A DNA stretch of 64,000 bases, taken from assembly GCA_937872385.1 (NCBI GenBank), contig CALMSO010000057.1, positions 62,001 to 126,000 on the forward strand. The letters run 5' to 3'. Source of the DNA: an uncultured Saprospiraceae bacterium. GTDB lineage: Bacteria; Bacteroidota; Bacteroidia; Chitinophagales; Saprospiraceae. The position numbers were made by a program, and so were the translations under genes. Below, piece after piece: positions 8,645 through 17,496 of this stretch; the stretch's first letter is position 1, and every line of letters begins with the position of its first letter. The notes beneath the pieces were generated by a model. It saw nothing but the letters and a program-made list of their open reading frames with translations. It ran no database searches and was not told the DNA's origin.

Positions 8645-10363
8645 ATGGTTAATAGTCAATCCCCCACTTTATCATTCAATACCTTTGCGTACCAGCGTCC
8701 GGACATGGATGCTTTTACGGTACGCTTTGAGCAACTGCTAACGCAGTTTGAGCAAGCACCTTCCCTCGACGCGCAAAGCCGCACGCTGGAAGCCATCAAC
8801 GAGTTGCGCTCAGAAATGGACACCATGTACAACCTCTGCTACATCCGCCACACGAAGGATACCCGCGATGCTTTTTACGAAGCCGAGAATAACTTCTTCG
8901 ACCAAAACATGCCCACCTATCAGGCTTTGATAAGCCGATTCTACGAAAAACTGCTACATTCGACTTTCCGGCCGGAGTTAGAGTCCAAATGGGGCAAGCA
9001 ATTGTTCAACTTAGCTACGCTGGCGCGCAAGACCTTTGATCCTGTGATTCTGGAAGATTTGCAAGAGGAAAACCAACTCAGCAGTGCCTACGTCAAGCTA
9101 AAGGCCAGTGCCAAAATACCTTTTCAGGGGCAAGAGCACAACTTAGCTTCCATCCAGAAGCTCGAATTCAGCGCTGACCGCGCCACCCGACAAGCCGCCG
9201 CCGAAGCCAAGTGGGGCTTTTTTGCCCAGCACGCCGCTGAAGTAGAGCAGATCTTCGACCAGTTGGTGAAAGTACGCCACCGGATAGCGGGCAAGTTGGG
9301 CTTTAAAAACTTCATTGAGCTGGCCTACGCCCGGATGCGTCGCTCAGATTATAATGCCGACATGGTAGCTGGCTTCCGCGAACAAATTCGCCAACATATA
9401 GTACCGATAGCCAGCGCTTTGTACGAACGCCAGCGGCAGCGCTTGGGTCTTGAAAAACTCAAATACTACGATGTGGATGTGCGCTTCCGCTCAGGCAACC
9501 CCGCCCCGAAGGGCGACACCGCTTGGATTATTCAAAATGCTGCCCGGATGTATCGAGAGCTGTCGCCAGAAACGAACGCTTTTTTCGAGCTGATGCGCCA
9601 GCAAGACCTCATGGATCTCGAAACCCGACCAGGCAAGGCCACCGGCGGCTATTGTACCTTTGTAAGCGGCTATCAGACGCCGTATATTTTTTCCAATTTC
9701 AATGGTACAAGCGGCGACATCGAAGTGCTCACACACGAGGCGGGGCACGCTTTTCAGGTATATTCCAGCCGTCAGATCGGCATAGACGAATACCAGTGGC
9801 CCACCTACGAAGCCTGCGAAATACATTCCATGAGTATGGAGTTTTTCACTTGGCCCTGGATGGAGCTTTTCTTTGCTGAAGATACCGACAAATTCAAGTT
9901 CAATCACCTTTCCAATGCCGTTTGTTTCCTGCCCTATGGCGTTGCGGTGGACGAGTTTCAGCACTTTGTTTATGAACATCCCGACGTCAGCCCACAGGAA
10001 CGCAACGCCGCCTGGCGCGCCATCGAGCAGAAGTATCTCCCGCACCTCGATTATAATGGCAATGATTTTCTGGAAAACGGCGGTTTCTGGTACAAGCAAA
10101 CGCATATTTTCACAGTGCCGTTCTATTATATAGATTATACCCTCGCCCAGATTTGCGCGTTTCAGTTTTGGAAAAAAAGCCGCGAAAACCACGCCGCCGC
10201 CTGGAATGACTATCTGCGCCTGTGCCAAGCCGGAGGCAGTCAATCGTTTCTTGGTCTGGTGCAATTGGCCAATTTGCAATCGCCTTTCGGCCCGCAAAGC
10301 GTAGCTTCGGTGGTGGCGGTTATCAAAGAGTGGCTGTCGCAAACCGATGACAGTACGTTTTAG
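8645..10363 (+). CDS. M3 family oligoendopeptidase
   Basis: A 572-residue cytosolic zinc peptidase (no signal peptide). The zinc motif H-E-A-G-H is at residues 364-368, with the third ligand glutamate about 25 residues later in the C-E-I-H-S-M-S-M-E-F block. The preceding G-G-Y-C-T-F and F-N-F-N/F-N-G-T segments and the helical N-terminal half are normal for M3B oligoendopeptidase F-like enzymes, which cut short peptides during peptide turnover. Start ATG 8645. The gene stands alone, 218 nt after sdhA and 213 nt before mtaB. Confidence 0.92.
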   Translation: MVNSQSPTLSFNTFAYQRPDMDAFTVRFEQLLTQFEQAPSLDAQSRTLEAINELRSEMDTMYNLCYIRHTKDTRDAFYEAENNFFDQNMPTYQALISRFYEKLLHSTFRPELESKWGKQLFNLATLARKTFDPVILEDLQEENQLSSAYVKLKASAKIPFQGQEHNLASIQKLEFSADRATRQAAAEAKWGFFAQHAAEVEQIFDQLVKVRHRIAGKLGFKNFIELAYARMRRSDYNADMVAGFREQIRQHIVPIASALYERQRQRLGLEKLKYYDVDVRFRSGNPAPKGDTAWIIQNAARMYRELSPETNAFFELMRQQDLMDLETRPGKATGGYCTFVSGYQTPYIFSNFNGTSGDIEVLTHEAGHAFQVYSSRQIGIDEYQWPTYEACEIHSMSMEFFTWPWMELFFAEDTDKFKFNHLSNAVCFLPYGVAVDEFQHFVYEHPDVSPQERNAAWRAIEQKYLPHLDYNGNDFLENGGFWYKQTHIFTVPFYYIDYTLAQICAFQFWKKSRENHAAAWNDYLRLCQAGGSQSFLGLVQLANLQSPFGPQSVASVVAVIKEWLSQTDDSTF

Positions 10364-10576
10364 TATCCGACCATTCCAACTAAAAAGGGTATCTTTATGT
10401 TGAGGGAAAGAACGATTGTTCTGAATAGTAGGCAACAAGAACCACGGACCGAGCAAGGGCAGATTTTGACTGCGTTTTTGGCAGAATAAATCAACTCAAA
10501 TTTCTCGTTATCAACTTTTTACCTTGCGAACCGCGAATAGCAAATAGCGAAAAGCATTCTAATAGCAAAATTTAAA

Positions 10577-11923
10577 ATGACTCCCAAAACAGTAGCATTT
10601 CATACGCTGGGCTGCAAGCTCAACTACTCGGAAACCTCGGCTATCGGGCGGCTCTTCGAGCAGGCAGGCTATGCGGAGGTGCATTTTGAACAAGGTGCGG
10701 ATATTTACGTCATCAATACTTGCTCAGTAACCGATTTTGCTGATAAAAAATGCCGCAATATTGTGCGCCGGGCACTGAAGTTTTCGCCAGGAGCGCACGT
10801 GGTAGTGGTTGGTTGCTATGCGCAACTCAAGCCGCAGGAAATTGCCGATATTCCGGGGGTGGACCTCGTGCTGGGTGCCGCCGAAAAATTCAGAATCCTC
10901 GATTTCATTGATACCTTGTCGAAAGCACCTGGCAAGGGCATGGTGCGCGCCGGGGCTATCCGCGAAGCTAAGGACTTTGTCCACGCATTCTCTTTTGGCG
11001 ACCGCACCCGCTCGTTTCTGAAAGTGCAAGACGGCTGCGATTATAAATGCTCGTTTTGTACCATCCCTTTAGCCAGAGGCAAAAGCCGCAGCGATACCAT
11101 CGAAAACGTGGTAGCCAATGCGCAAAAAGTAGCCGAAATGGGAGGGAAGGAAATCGTGCTCACAGGAGTAAACATCGGCGATTTTGGCAACGGAACGGAA
11201 GTAATCGAAGGTACCAAACCGCGCAAGGAGGCCCTTTTCATTGACCTCATCCGCGCCTTAGACCAGGTGGAAGGCATCGAGCGATTCCGCATTTCGTCTA
11301 TTGAGCCTAATTTATGCACCGACGAAATCATTGAGTTTGTAGCTCAATCCGAACGCTTTGTGCCGCATTTTCATATTCCTCTACAATCCGGCAATGACAA
11401 GCAACTGTTGCAAATGCGCCGCCGCTACAAGCGCGCGCTTTACGCCGATCGCGTTGCCAAAATCAAGGCGCTGATGCCGCATTGCTGCATTGGCGTGGAT
11501 GTGATTGTCGGTTTTCCGGGCGAAACCGAAGAAGATTTTTTGGAAACCTATTATTTTATCAATGAGCTGGCTATCAGCTATTTACATGTTTTTACCTATT
11601 CAGAGCGCCCCAATACTCCAGCCGCCGACATGGGTAGCCCCGTGCCAATGGAAGAGCGCCGCCGCCGCAACCAGATGTTGACCATTCTTAGCGAAAAAAA
11701 GCGCCGCCATTTTTACGAACAACACCTGGGGCAAACCCGACCCGTCCTGTTTGAACAGCACGCCAATCCGCAATTAATGTCCGGTTTCACTGATAATTAT
11801 ATCAAAATAGAAGCGCCAATGGACGAGCGTTTGCTCAATACCATTGCGCGGGTACACCTCAGCAGCCTTACCGCCGACGGGCAGGTACAAATAGCAATGC
11901 CGGAATTGGAGGGAATTAGATAA
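10577..11923 (+). CDS. mtaB: tRNA t6A37 methylthiotransferase MtaB
   Basis: A 448-residue radical SAM enzyme of the MiaB family. The N-terminal UPF0004 domain has Cys13 (L-G-C-K-L-N), Cys49 (N-T-C-S-V-T) and Cys80 (V-G-C-Y-A-Q), which bind the auxiliary [4Fe-4S] cluster. The radical SAM motif is Cys154, Cys158 and Cys161 (C-D-Y-K-C-S-F-C). A C-terminal TRAM-like domain follows. The L-G-C-K-L-N start and the N-T-C-S-V-T-D-F-A-D-K-K-C-R signature point to MtaB, which adds a methylthio group to N6-threonylcarbamoyladenosine 37 in ANN-decoding tRNAs, rather than MiaB or RimO. Full length. A short inverted sequence (CCGCGAATAGC type) flanks the gene at about 10531 and 11975. Confidence 0.95.
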   Translation: MTPKTVAFHTLGCKLNYSETSAIGRLFEQAGYAEVHFEQGADIYVINTCSVTDFADKKCRNIVRRALKFSPGAHVVVVGCYAQLKPQEIADIPGVDLVLGAAEKFRILDFIDTLSKAPGKGMVRAGAIREAKDFVHAFSFGDRTRSFLKVQDGCDYKCSFCTIPLARGKSRSDTIENVVANAQKVAEMGGKEIVLTGVNIGDFGNGTEVIEGTKPRKEALFIDLIRALDQVEGIERFRISSIEPNLCTDEIIEFVAQSERFVPHFHIPLQSGNDKQLLQMRRRYKRALYADRVAKIKALMPHCCIGVDVIVGFPGETEEDFLETYYFINELAISYLHVFTYSERPNTPAADMGSPVPMEERRRRNQMLTILSEKKRRHFYEQHLGQTRPVLFEQHANPQLMSGFTDNYIKIEAPMDERLLNTIARVHLSSLTADGQVQIAMPELEGIR

Positions 11924-11987
11924 TACGGATTTTAATAAAATAGGGCGTGTATTTATTAGCCGTTTGCGGCTCGCTATTCGCGGTTTT

Positions 11988-12055
11988 ACATTGGAAATGA
12001 AGTATTTATTCTCAAAAGCCTGATTTACAAAATTAAAAATCGAACCTCGTAAATT
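11988..12055 (+). repeat. Dispersed AT-rich intergenic element, copy 1
   Basis: Contains ATTGGAAATGAAGTATTTATT, a variable spacer, then ATTTACAAAATTAAAAATCG followed by AACCTCGTAAA. The same two blocks recur at 13863-13940 (same strand) and 29559-29625 (opposite strand). Copies 1 and 2 are also preceded by a shared AATAAAATA-G-CGTGTATTTATT-like block (from about 11934 and 13795). Confidence 0.5.
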
Positions 12056-12122
12056 TTATCCATATAAAGCCCCAAATAAAATCTTCGTTTTTTTACCATA
12101 TTCACCTATAATTCAGGTTATT

Positions 12123-13781
12123 ATGCAACACCTCAAACCCTATCTGCTGCTCTGCTGCGCGGTGCTACTGCTGTGCAATTGCCAAAAAGCGCCCCAAACT
12201 TACGAGCTTATCATTCGTAATGCGCACATTTATGATGGCTCCGGCGGCGCACCTTTTAAGGGCGATATCGCTATCAATGCCGATACCATTGCCGCCATTG
12301 GCAATCTCAAACGCGACATAGGCACCCAGGAACTCGATGCCGGAGGTATGGCCGTAAGTCCGGGTTTCATTAATATGCTTAGCTGGGCCACCAATTTAAT
12401 GAAAGATGGACGCGGCATGAGCGACCTGAAGCAGGGAGTTACGCTCGAAGTAATGGGCGAAGGCAGTTCGCTCGGGCCTTTCCGAACACCAACTATCACC
12501 GAAGACAGCGCCCAGCTGTATAGCTTTGCCGACCACTTCGAATACATGGAAAAAAGGGGCATTGCGCTAAATGTGGCTTCCTTTGTGGGAGCTACCACCG
12601 TGCGTATCCAGGAAATTGGCTATGAAGATCGCCCGCCCACGCCCGAAGAACTCGACCGCATGAGAACCCTCGTGCGCGAAGCGATGGAGCAGGGTGCCAT
12701 GGGGGTAGGGTCTTCGCTGATTTATGCGCCGGCATTCTACGCCAAAACCGACGAACTCATCGAGCTATGCAAGGCCGCCGCGCCCTACGGCGGGAGGTAC
12801 ATTACACATATGCGCAGCGAGGGCAATCGCATCGAAGAAGCGGTAGAGGAAGTGATTACCATTGCCAAAACCGCCGGAGTGCCCGCCGAAATTTACCACC
12901 TCAAGTTCGCCGGACGTGCCAACTGGTCTAAAATTGATGCGGTACTGGCTCAGATCGAAGCCGCTCGGGCCGCTGGCCTCGATATTACCACCGATATGTA
13001 CCTTTACATCGCAGGCTCTACGGGGCTGGACGCTGCTATGCCACCCTGGGTGCAAGAAGGCGGATATGCCGCTTGGGCCGGGCGTTTGCGCAATCCGGTT
13101 GTTCGCAAAAAGGTGATAGAAGAGATGAAAACCGACGCGATGGATTGGGAAAATTTGTATCATCTGGCAGGTGCCGAGCAGGTTTTGTTGGTCGGTTTTA
13201 AAAATGAGGAGCTGGGCAGCCAATACACTGGCAAAACCCTCGCCGAGGCAGCAGCCATGCGCAACCAAACCCCAGAAGAAGCGGCTATTGATTTCGTTAT
13301 TGCCGACGGGAGCCGGGTACAAGTGGTCTATTTCCTGATGTCGGAAGAGAATGTCAAACGCCAGATACAACTGCCCTACATGAGCTTTGGCTCCGATGCA
13401 GGCGCCCCGGCGGCCGAAGGCGACGTACTCAAATCGAGCACGCACCCGCGCACCTATGGCAATTTTGCCCGCTTGCTGGGCAAGTACGTACGCGACGAAC
13501 GGGTTATTTCATTGGCGGAAGCCATTCACAAACTAACCTTCCTATCAGCTAAAAAACTGAAAATTGACAGTAAACGTGGTCTTTTGAAGCCCGGCTACTA
13601 CGCAGATATAGTGATTTTTGATCCCGATGCCATTCAAGATCATGCCACTTTCGAGCAGCCGCACCAGTATGCCACAGGCGTGCTGCACGTATTCGTGAAT
13701 GGTGTACAGGTATTGCAAAACGGCGAATACACCGGCGCTACTCCTGGTCGCTTTGTGCGAGGCCCTGGCTTTAAACGCTGA
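12123..13781 (+). CDS. Amidohydrolase lipoprotein, N-acyl-D-amino-acid deacylase type
   Basis: A 552-residue lipoprotein precursor (hydrophobic segment about 6-17, lipidation at Cys18 or Cys20). The fold is the composite amidohydrolase of D-aminoacylases: beta-sandwich start with I-R-N-A-H-I-Y-D-G, then P-G-F-I-N, I-T-H-M-R-S-E-G, Y-H-L-K-F, F-G-S-D-A-G-A-P and a C-terminal K-P-G-Y-Y-A-D-I-V-I-F-D. The usual P-G-F-I-D-x-H-x-H metal motif is replaced by P-G-F-I-N-M-L-S at residues 80-87, so one of the two metal sites appears lost, while the later histidines and the aspartate remain. The substrate is not known; it would act in the periplasm or at the outer membrane. Monocistronic. Confidence 0.85.
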   Translation: MQHLKPYLLLCCAVLLLCNCQKAPQTYELIIRNAHIYDGSGGAPFKGDIAINADTIAAIGNLKRDIGTQELDAGGMAVSPGFINMLSWATNLMKDGRGMSDLKQGVTLEVMGEGSSLGPFRTPTITEDSAQLYSFADHFEYMEKRGIALNVASFVGATTVRIQEIGYEDRPPTPEELDRMRTLVREAMEQGAMGVGSSLIYAPAFYAKTDELIELCKAAAPYGGRYITHMRSEGNRIEEAVEEVITIAKTAGVPAEIYHLKFAGRANWSKIDAVLAQIEAARAAGLDITTDMYLYIAGSTGLDAAMPPWVQEGGYAAWAGRLRNPVVRKKVIEEMKTDAMDWENLYHLAGAEQVLLVGFKNEELGSQYTGKTLAEAAAMRNQTPEEAAIDFVIADGSRVQVVYFLMSEENVKRQIQLPYMSFGSDAGAPAAEGDVLKSSTHPRTYGNFARLLGKYVRDERVISLAEAIHKLTFLSAKKLKIDSKRGLLKPGYYADIVIFDPDAIQDHATFEQPHQYATGVLHVFVNGVQVLQNGEYTGATPGRFVRGPGFKR

Positions 13782-13862
13782 TGTAGTAAAGGTTTCAATA
13801 AAATAAGACGTGTATTTATTACGGTTCACCGTTTGCTTTTAAAAGTGGTATTATACTCTTTT

Positions 13863-13940
13863 CAATTGGGAAATAACGTATCCATTTACACCCAAAATCT
13901 TGTTTTTCAATATTTTACAAAATCGAAAATCGGACTTCAA
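13863..13940 (+). repeat. Dispersed AT-rich intergenic element, copy 2
   Basis: CAATTGGGAAATAACGTATC, spacer, then TTTTACAAAATCGAAAATCG and GACTTC. It lies between the convergent amidohydrolase and PorP-like genes. Confidence 0.5.
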
Positions 13941-13955
13941 AAATAGTAAATAGTA

Positions 13956-14894
13956 TTATTCTGTCAAGCGGTAAGCCATCATGAACTCCAGCCCCAGCCC
14001 GCGGTGCTGCCCGAAGCTGCCCACATTGTAAGAGCCCATCGCGCCGATGCGCCAGAAACTGCCTTTGGCAAAACCACTGGGGGTGATGGTACCAATTTGT
14101 AGCGCCAGCGTCTGATTAGATGTGTAAGTGACCGCTGTCCAGAATGCCTCTGGCTTTTCCATTTTTACTTGCACGTTGAAATTAGCCAGATTGGGCGCGC
14201 CAAAATTCAGCCAGGTGGAGGGTTCGATAAAAAAGTTGCGATTGACGAGGCGACCGCCCACCATGAAGTTGCCGTGCATGGTGCGTTGCCAATTGGCAAA
14301 CCGGTTACTTTGCTCGATAATGAGCTTGGCAGGAAATACCTGTTGCACGGCTCCGCCGAAGAAGAAAGCATTTTCTGAATAATAGCGCCGCCGCCGCGCT
14401 CCGGCATAGGTCGTGTAGAAAAAGCCGGCACCTGCATTGAAGCCCAGCCCGTTATTTTCGCCGAAAGGCAAAAGCACATCATCCGGATTACTGGCAATAA
14501 TGCTCAGCCCGTCCACGAAGTACTGACTGGCATTGACCGTAGCGCCAATGGAGGCTTGGTCGTAGCGGCTGAAACCCATCTTGAAGCGATAGGCATAGGT
14601 AAAAGCCAGCGTGGAAACATTGAACGGATGAATCCGGTCGTGCGTGAAAACGCCGCCAATGCTCATATTTTCCTTCTGAAAAGGATACTGCGCAGCCAGA
14701 ATAGCGGTGCGGGGCGCATTGTCAAAGCCCAACCATTGTTGGCGATAATCGGCGGTGACCTCCCAGTAGTCGTAGGGCGCTGTCATGGCAGGGTTCCAAG
14801 CGAAGGCCAATTCGCCGAAAACGCTGAGGTCGGCTAACTGCTGGCTATGCCCCCAAAAAGGCAAGCAAATGGCAAAAAGTAAAGTGTATCGCAT
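13956..14894 (-). CDS. PorP/SprF-family type IX secretion-associated membrane protein
   Basis: A 312-residue outer-membrane beta-barrel-type protein with a signal peptide (about 1-17). The segment N-P-A-M-T-A-P-Y-D-Y followed by R-Q-Q-W-L-G-F-D-N-A-P-R-T is the PorP/SprF signature (N-P-A, then Q-W, then G-x-P). The rest alternates short strands with aromatic residues and ends in a strand finishing A-Y-R-L-T-E. Members act with T9SS, often anchoring or exporting a large adhesin encoded next door. This copy has no adhesin gene adjacent, unlike the second copy at 46591-47571. Divergence between the two is large. Confidence 0.85.
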   Translation of the reverse strand: MRYTLLFAICLPFWGHSQQLADLSVFGELAFAWNPAMTAPYDYWEVTADYRQQWLGFDNAPRTAILAAQYPFQKENMSIGGVFTHDRIHPFNVSTLAFTYAYRFKMGFSRYDQASIGATVNASQYFVDGLSIIASNPDDVLLPFGENNGLGFNAGAGFFYTTYAGARRRRYYSENAFFFGGAVQQVFPAKLIIEQSNRFANWQRTMHGNFMVGGRLVNRNFFIEPSTWLNFGAPNLANFNVQVKMEKPEAFWTAVTYTSNQTLALQIGTITPSGFAKGSFWRIGAMGSYNVGSFGQHRGLGLEFMMAYRLTE

Positions 14895-15170
14895 CGGTTT
14901 TGGATATATGCTTTGGCAGCGAAGGGAGGATTTTCCCCTCGTCTATGTATTAAAAATCTGGAATTCAGCCCCTCAAGGCGCGCTCAGTTTTACGGTTTGG
15001 AAAAGGTAGTGGTTGGTATTAATCCCAGAAAAATCAACGCTGTAAGGTACGGCCTTATTGGCAAAACCCGTAACTTATGCTACTTTCGATTGGCAAGAGC
15101 GAAGAATTTTTTTAAAAATCATTGCTAATCAGGTTATTGCAATATTTGAATATTTCAAAACCTTAGCGGC

Positions 15171-16367
15171 TTACGGTTCAAAAAAGCCTACGCTACCGCC
15201 CACCCAGGTTCGGCCCTTATTGGCGCGCACCCCGATCATTTCGGCTTTGGCAAGGCGAATAAGATTGGTGAGCAACTGCGGCCGCGGCGCGCCATCTTCC
15301 CAAACAAGTAGCATACGTACTTCCACCTTGGCGGGATCGTCGAGGGTAGGAATAATGGGCACGTATTGCACTTTTTTTTGCAAAATAAAATTGGAGCGGT
15401 CGCTTATTTTATCAATATCGGCTTGGGTAGGATGCATGATGACTCCCATGCCAGCGAAAGAAAACAGCGGTTTGAGCACATAATTGTCCAAATCGGTGGG
15501 GACGGCATCAAGCGTGCTCAGCAGGTGGGTTTCGGGCACATAGCGGTTGCGCAGAAAAGGCAAGGTATGCTTGCTGATGCGGAAAAACCAGTTGGGATGC
15601 CCCACCCAGTGCACGTCCAGGTCATCGGTGAAACTAAATTGCATCGGCAAATCGGCCATGCGCGGCAACAGTTCATCGAAAATCACTCGATTGTAAATAC
15701 GCTCTACTTTGATGCGGCGGCCCTGCTCATTGGTGTAGTAGAGGTTTCTGCCTTCTTTTTGCAATTGGGTCACACAGACCATCGGCAGCCCGATATCGCG
15801 TTTGGCAACCAAAAAATCAATGGCCGTAGCCTGTTTTTCCGGCTCTATTTCTAATAAAATGGTACTTTCCGGCTCACTGTCGGCGTACAGCACCCGTTTC
15901 AGCGTATCGAGGTAGGCGGTTTCGTCGAGGCCGCCAAAGAGGTGGGTGTAGTTATCAGGAATATCAAAAAACCGCCGATAAGCACCCGCGACCATATTTT
16001 GCCAAAAGAAAAGCGAAGGAAAACCCTGTATTTCAATGAGTTGCGGTATTAACTCGCCCTGCTCATCCCGGCAGATACCAAAGTCAATCACCAAAAAGGT
16101 GGGATGTACGGTTTCGTTGGGCACGATTTGACCGGGTTGGAGGGCAGCCTCCGAGTAGCTTTTAAAATTGGGCTGTGCCAGCATTTCGGTCAGCTCTGTA
16201 CAGGCCTCCACGAGGCGATTTTTCAAACCGGGCGGTATAAAAACGGGTGTTTCGGCTACATGAAAAGGCGGGCGATGCGCATAATTCGCCTCTATCCAGT
16301 CGAGCATAGCTTCGTATTGCTCCTGCCGGAAATTTTGGTTGTACTGCTGTCTTAGGTGCGGTATCAT
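15171..16367 (-). CDS. ATP-grasp-like ligase protein, uncharacterised
   Basis: A 398-residue soluble protein. The C-terminal half has ATP-grasp features: Y-V-L-K-P-L-F-S-F-A-G-M-G-V (lysine and glycine-rich nucleotide loop), F-I-L-Q-K-K-V about 30 residues later, and V-E-V-R-M-L-L-V-W. The N-terminal half contains I-P-Q-L-I-E-I-Q-G-F-P-S-L and Y-N-R-V-I-F-D, like the rearranged ATP-grasp enzymes of the glutathionylspermidine-synthase type. Such proteins form amide bonds between a carboxylate and an amine using ATP. It is the last gene of a four-gene minus-strand group (amidotransferase, second ATP-grasp, esterase), so I infer a shared biosynthetic pathway. Product unknown. Confidence 0.6.
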   Translation of the reverse strand: MIPHLRQQYNQNFRQEQYEAMLDWIEANYAHRPPFHVAETPVFIPPGLKNRLVEACTELTEMLAQPNFKSYSEAALQPGQIVPNETVHPTFLVIDFGICRDEQGELIPQLIEIQGFPSLFFWQNMVAGAYRRFFDIPDNYTHLFGGLDETAYLDTLKRVLYADSEPESTILLEIEPEKQATAIDFLVAKRDIGLPMVCVTQLQKEGRNLYYTNEQGRRIKVERIYNRVIFDELLPRMADLPMQFSFTDDLDVHWVGHPNWFFRISKHTLPFLRNRYVPETHLLSTLDAVPTDLDNYVLKPLFSFAGMGVIMHPTQADIDKISDRSNFILQKKVQYVPIIPTLDDPAKVEVRMLLVWEDGAPRPQLLTNLIRLAKAEMIGVRANKGRTWVGGSVGFFEP

Positions 16368-16505
16368 AGGCGGTGTTGTAGGGCTTTTCGCAATGTAAGT
16401 GCTAATGGGTGATAGCTAATGGGTGGTATGTATCTATTTATATAATTGACAATCAAATTGTTATGATTCTTTCTTAAAATAAGTAAGGCCGAGCATTTAT
16501 AAACC

Positions 16506-17327
16506 TTAGACCATTGCCATCTCCTGCCGCCTTGCAGCGCGTATGGCCCGGCTAAGGAAAAGCGGCAAAATAATATTGTGCGTCAGCTCTATCTTGTCGG
16601 CATCGCGCAGGTGCTCAATCATTTCGTAGTATTTGGCTTCGCTGTGCTCTTCGATGATGACACGCCGGCGCTCTGGGTCCATAAAGTGCTGCAACATCCC
16701 TTCGGGATCGGCTTCGGGATGAAACTGCGTGCCGAAAATTTCGTCGGAAAAGCGAATCGCCATGATGGCGCGCTCTAAAGGTACGTACGGTCGGATTTTT
16801 TCGAGGCAAAGAATCTCTGCGCCGAGTTCTTCGAGTTGTGCTTCATCGGGCTGTACCACTTGCCATTCTCGAAAATCGGCGATGTAAAAAGGATTCGGCA
16901 AGCCGTCGAAAAGTGGATCGGCCACGCCCATGTCGGTTTTGTGCACCGGAAAAGTACCGAAAGACTTGGAGCGGCGGCGCGTCACCTGCCCTATCTTGAA
17001 ATGAATGCAAGCCATTTGGAAAGAATGGCAGATAAAAAAAACGTGCTTTTTCGGATTGCCGGGCATCTGGTTCCAGTTCCAGACGGTTTCCATCCAGTCG
17101 AAATATTTTGCATCCCAGTGGCCGTTGCCGTCGTGTGGGCTGCCTGGCCCTCCGGTAGAAATATAGATGTCAAAATCCATGCCAGGCACTTCGGCTTCCG
17201 CTCGTACATTGAACAATTGCCAATCTAAGTGCCCTTCGAATCTTCCTACTATCTGTTTGATGGCGCGCATCCCCTGGTTCGGCTCGTTGTCGTACATATC
17301 GAGGATGGCTAATCTTGTTTTTTGCAT
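16506..17327 (-). CDS. Class I glutamine amidotransferase (GATase1) homologue
   Basis: A 273-residue protein from ATG 17327 (M-Q-K-T-R-L-A-I-L-D); an upstream ATG at 17369 would add 14 residues of poor quality. It keeps the GATase1 triad: Cys100 in F-F-I-C-H-S-F-Q, His203 and Glu205 in F-H-P-E, and an early S-T-G-G-P-G-S-P oxyanion segment. The nucleophile elbow reads C-H-S-F-Q instead of the usual C-x-G-x-Q/H. It would hydrolyse glutamine to supply ammonia, or act as a related amidase. A C-terminal extension of about 55 residues is helical and ends in basic residues. It lies between two ATP-grasp genes and may feed ammonia to one of them. Confidence 0.8.
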   Translation of the reverse strand: MQKTRLAILDMYDNEPNQGMRAIKQIVGRFEGHLDWQLFNVRAEAEVPGMDFDIYISTGGPGSPHDGNGHWDAKYFDWMETVWNWNQMPGNPKKHVFFICHSFQMACIHFKIGQVTRRRSKSFGTFPVHKTDMGVADPLFDGLPNPFYIADFREWQVVQPDEAQLEELGAEILCLEKIRPYVPLERAIMAIRFSDEIFGTQFHPEADPEGMLQHFMDPERRRVIIEEHSEAKYYEMIEHLRDADKIELTHNIILPLFLSRAIRAARRQEMAMV

Positions 17328-17496
17328 GTTTACTTCATTTGCAAAGCCAAAATAAGATGCTGAACACATCCGGTGGTTTTTTGTTTAACGTCTTGACCGG
17401 CTTCGGAATAAATGACTTTTATAGCCTCATTTTCAAAAGATTAAGTTTTCAACAGTATTCAACAAAATTTCGGCTTGCGTAGTTTCTGTCGCGGTA

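Noticed and set aside
9491..10456. Long open frame (321 codons) on the minus strand opposite the M3 peptidase
   Set aside because: It is a shadow of the GC-biased codon use of the peptidase gene; the product has no signal or family features.
12765..13445. Long minus-strand frame opposite the amidohydrolase
   Set aside because: Antisense shadow; composition rich in H, R and G without domain features.
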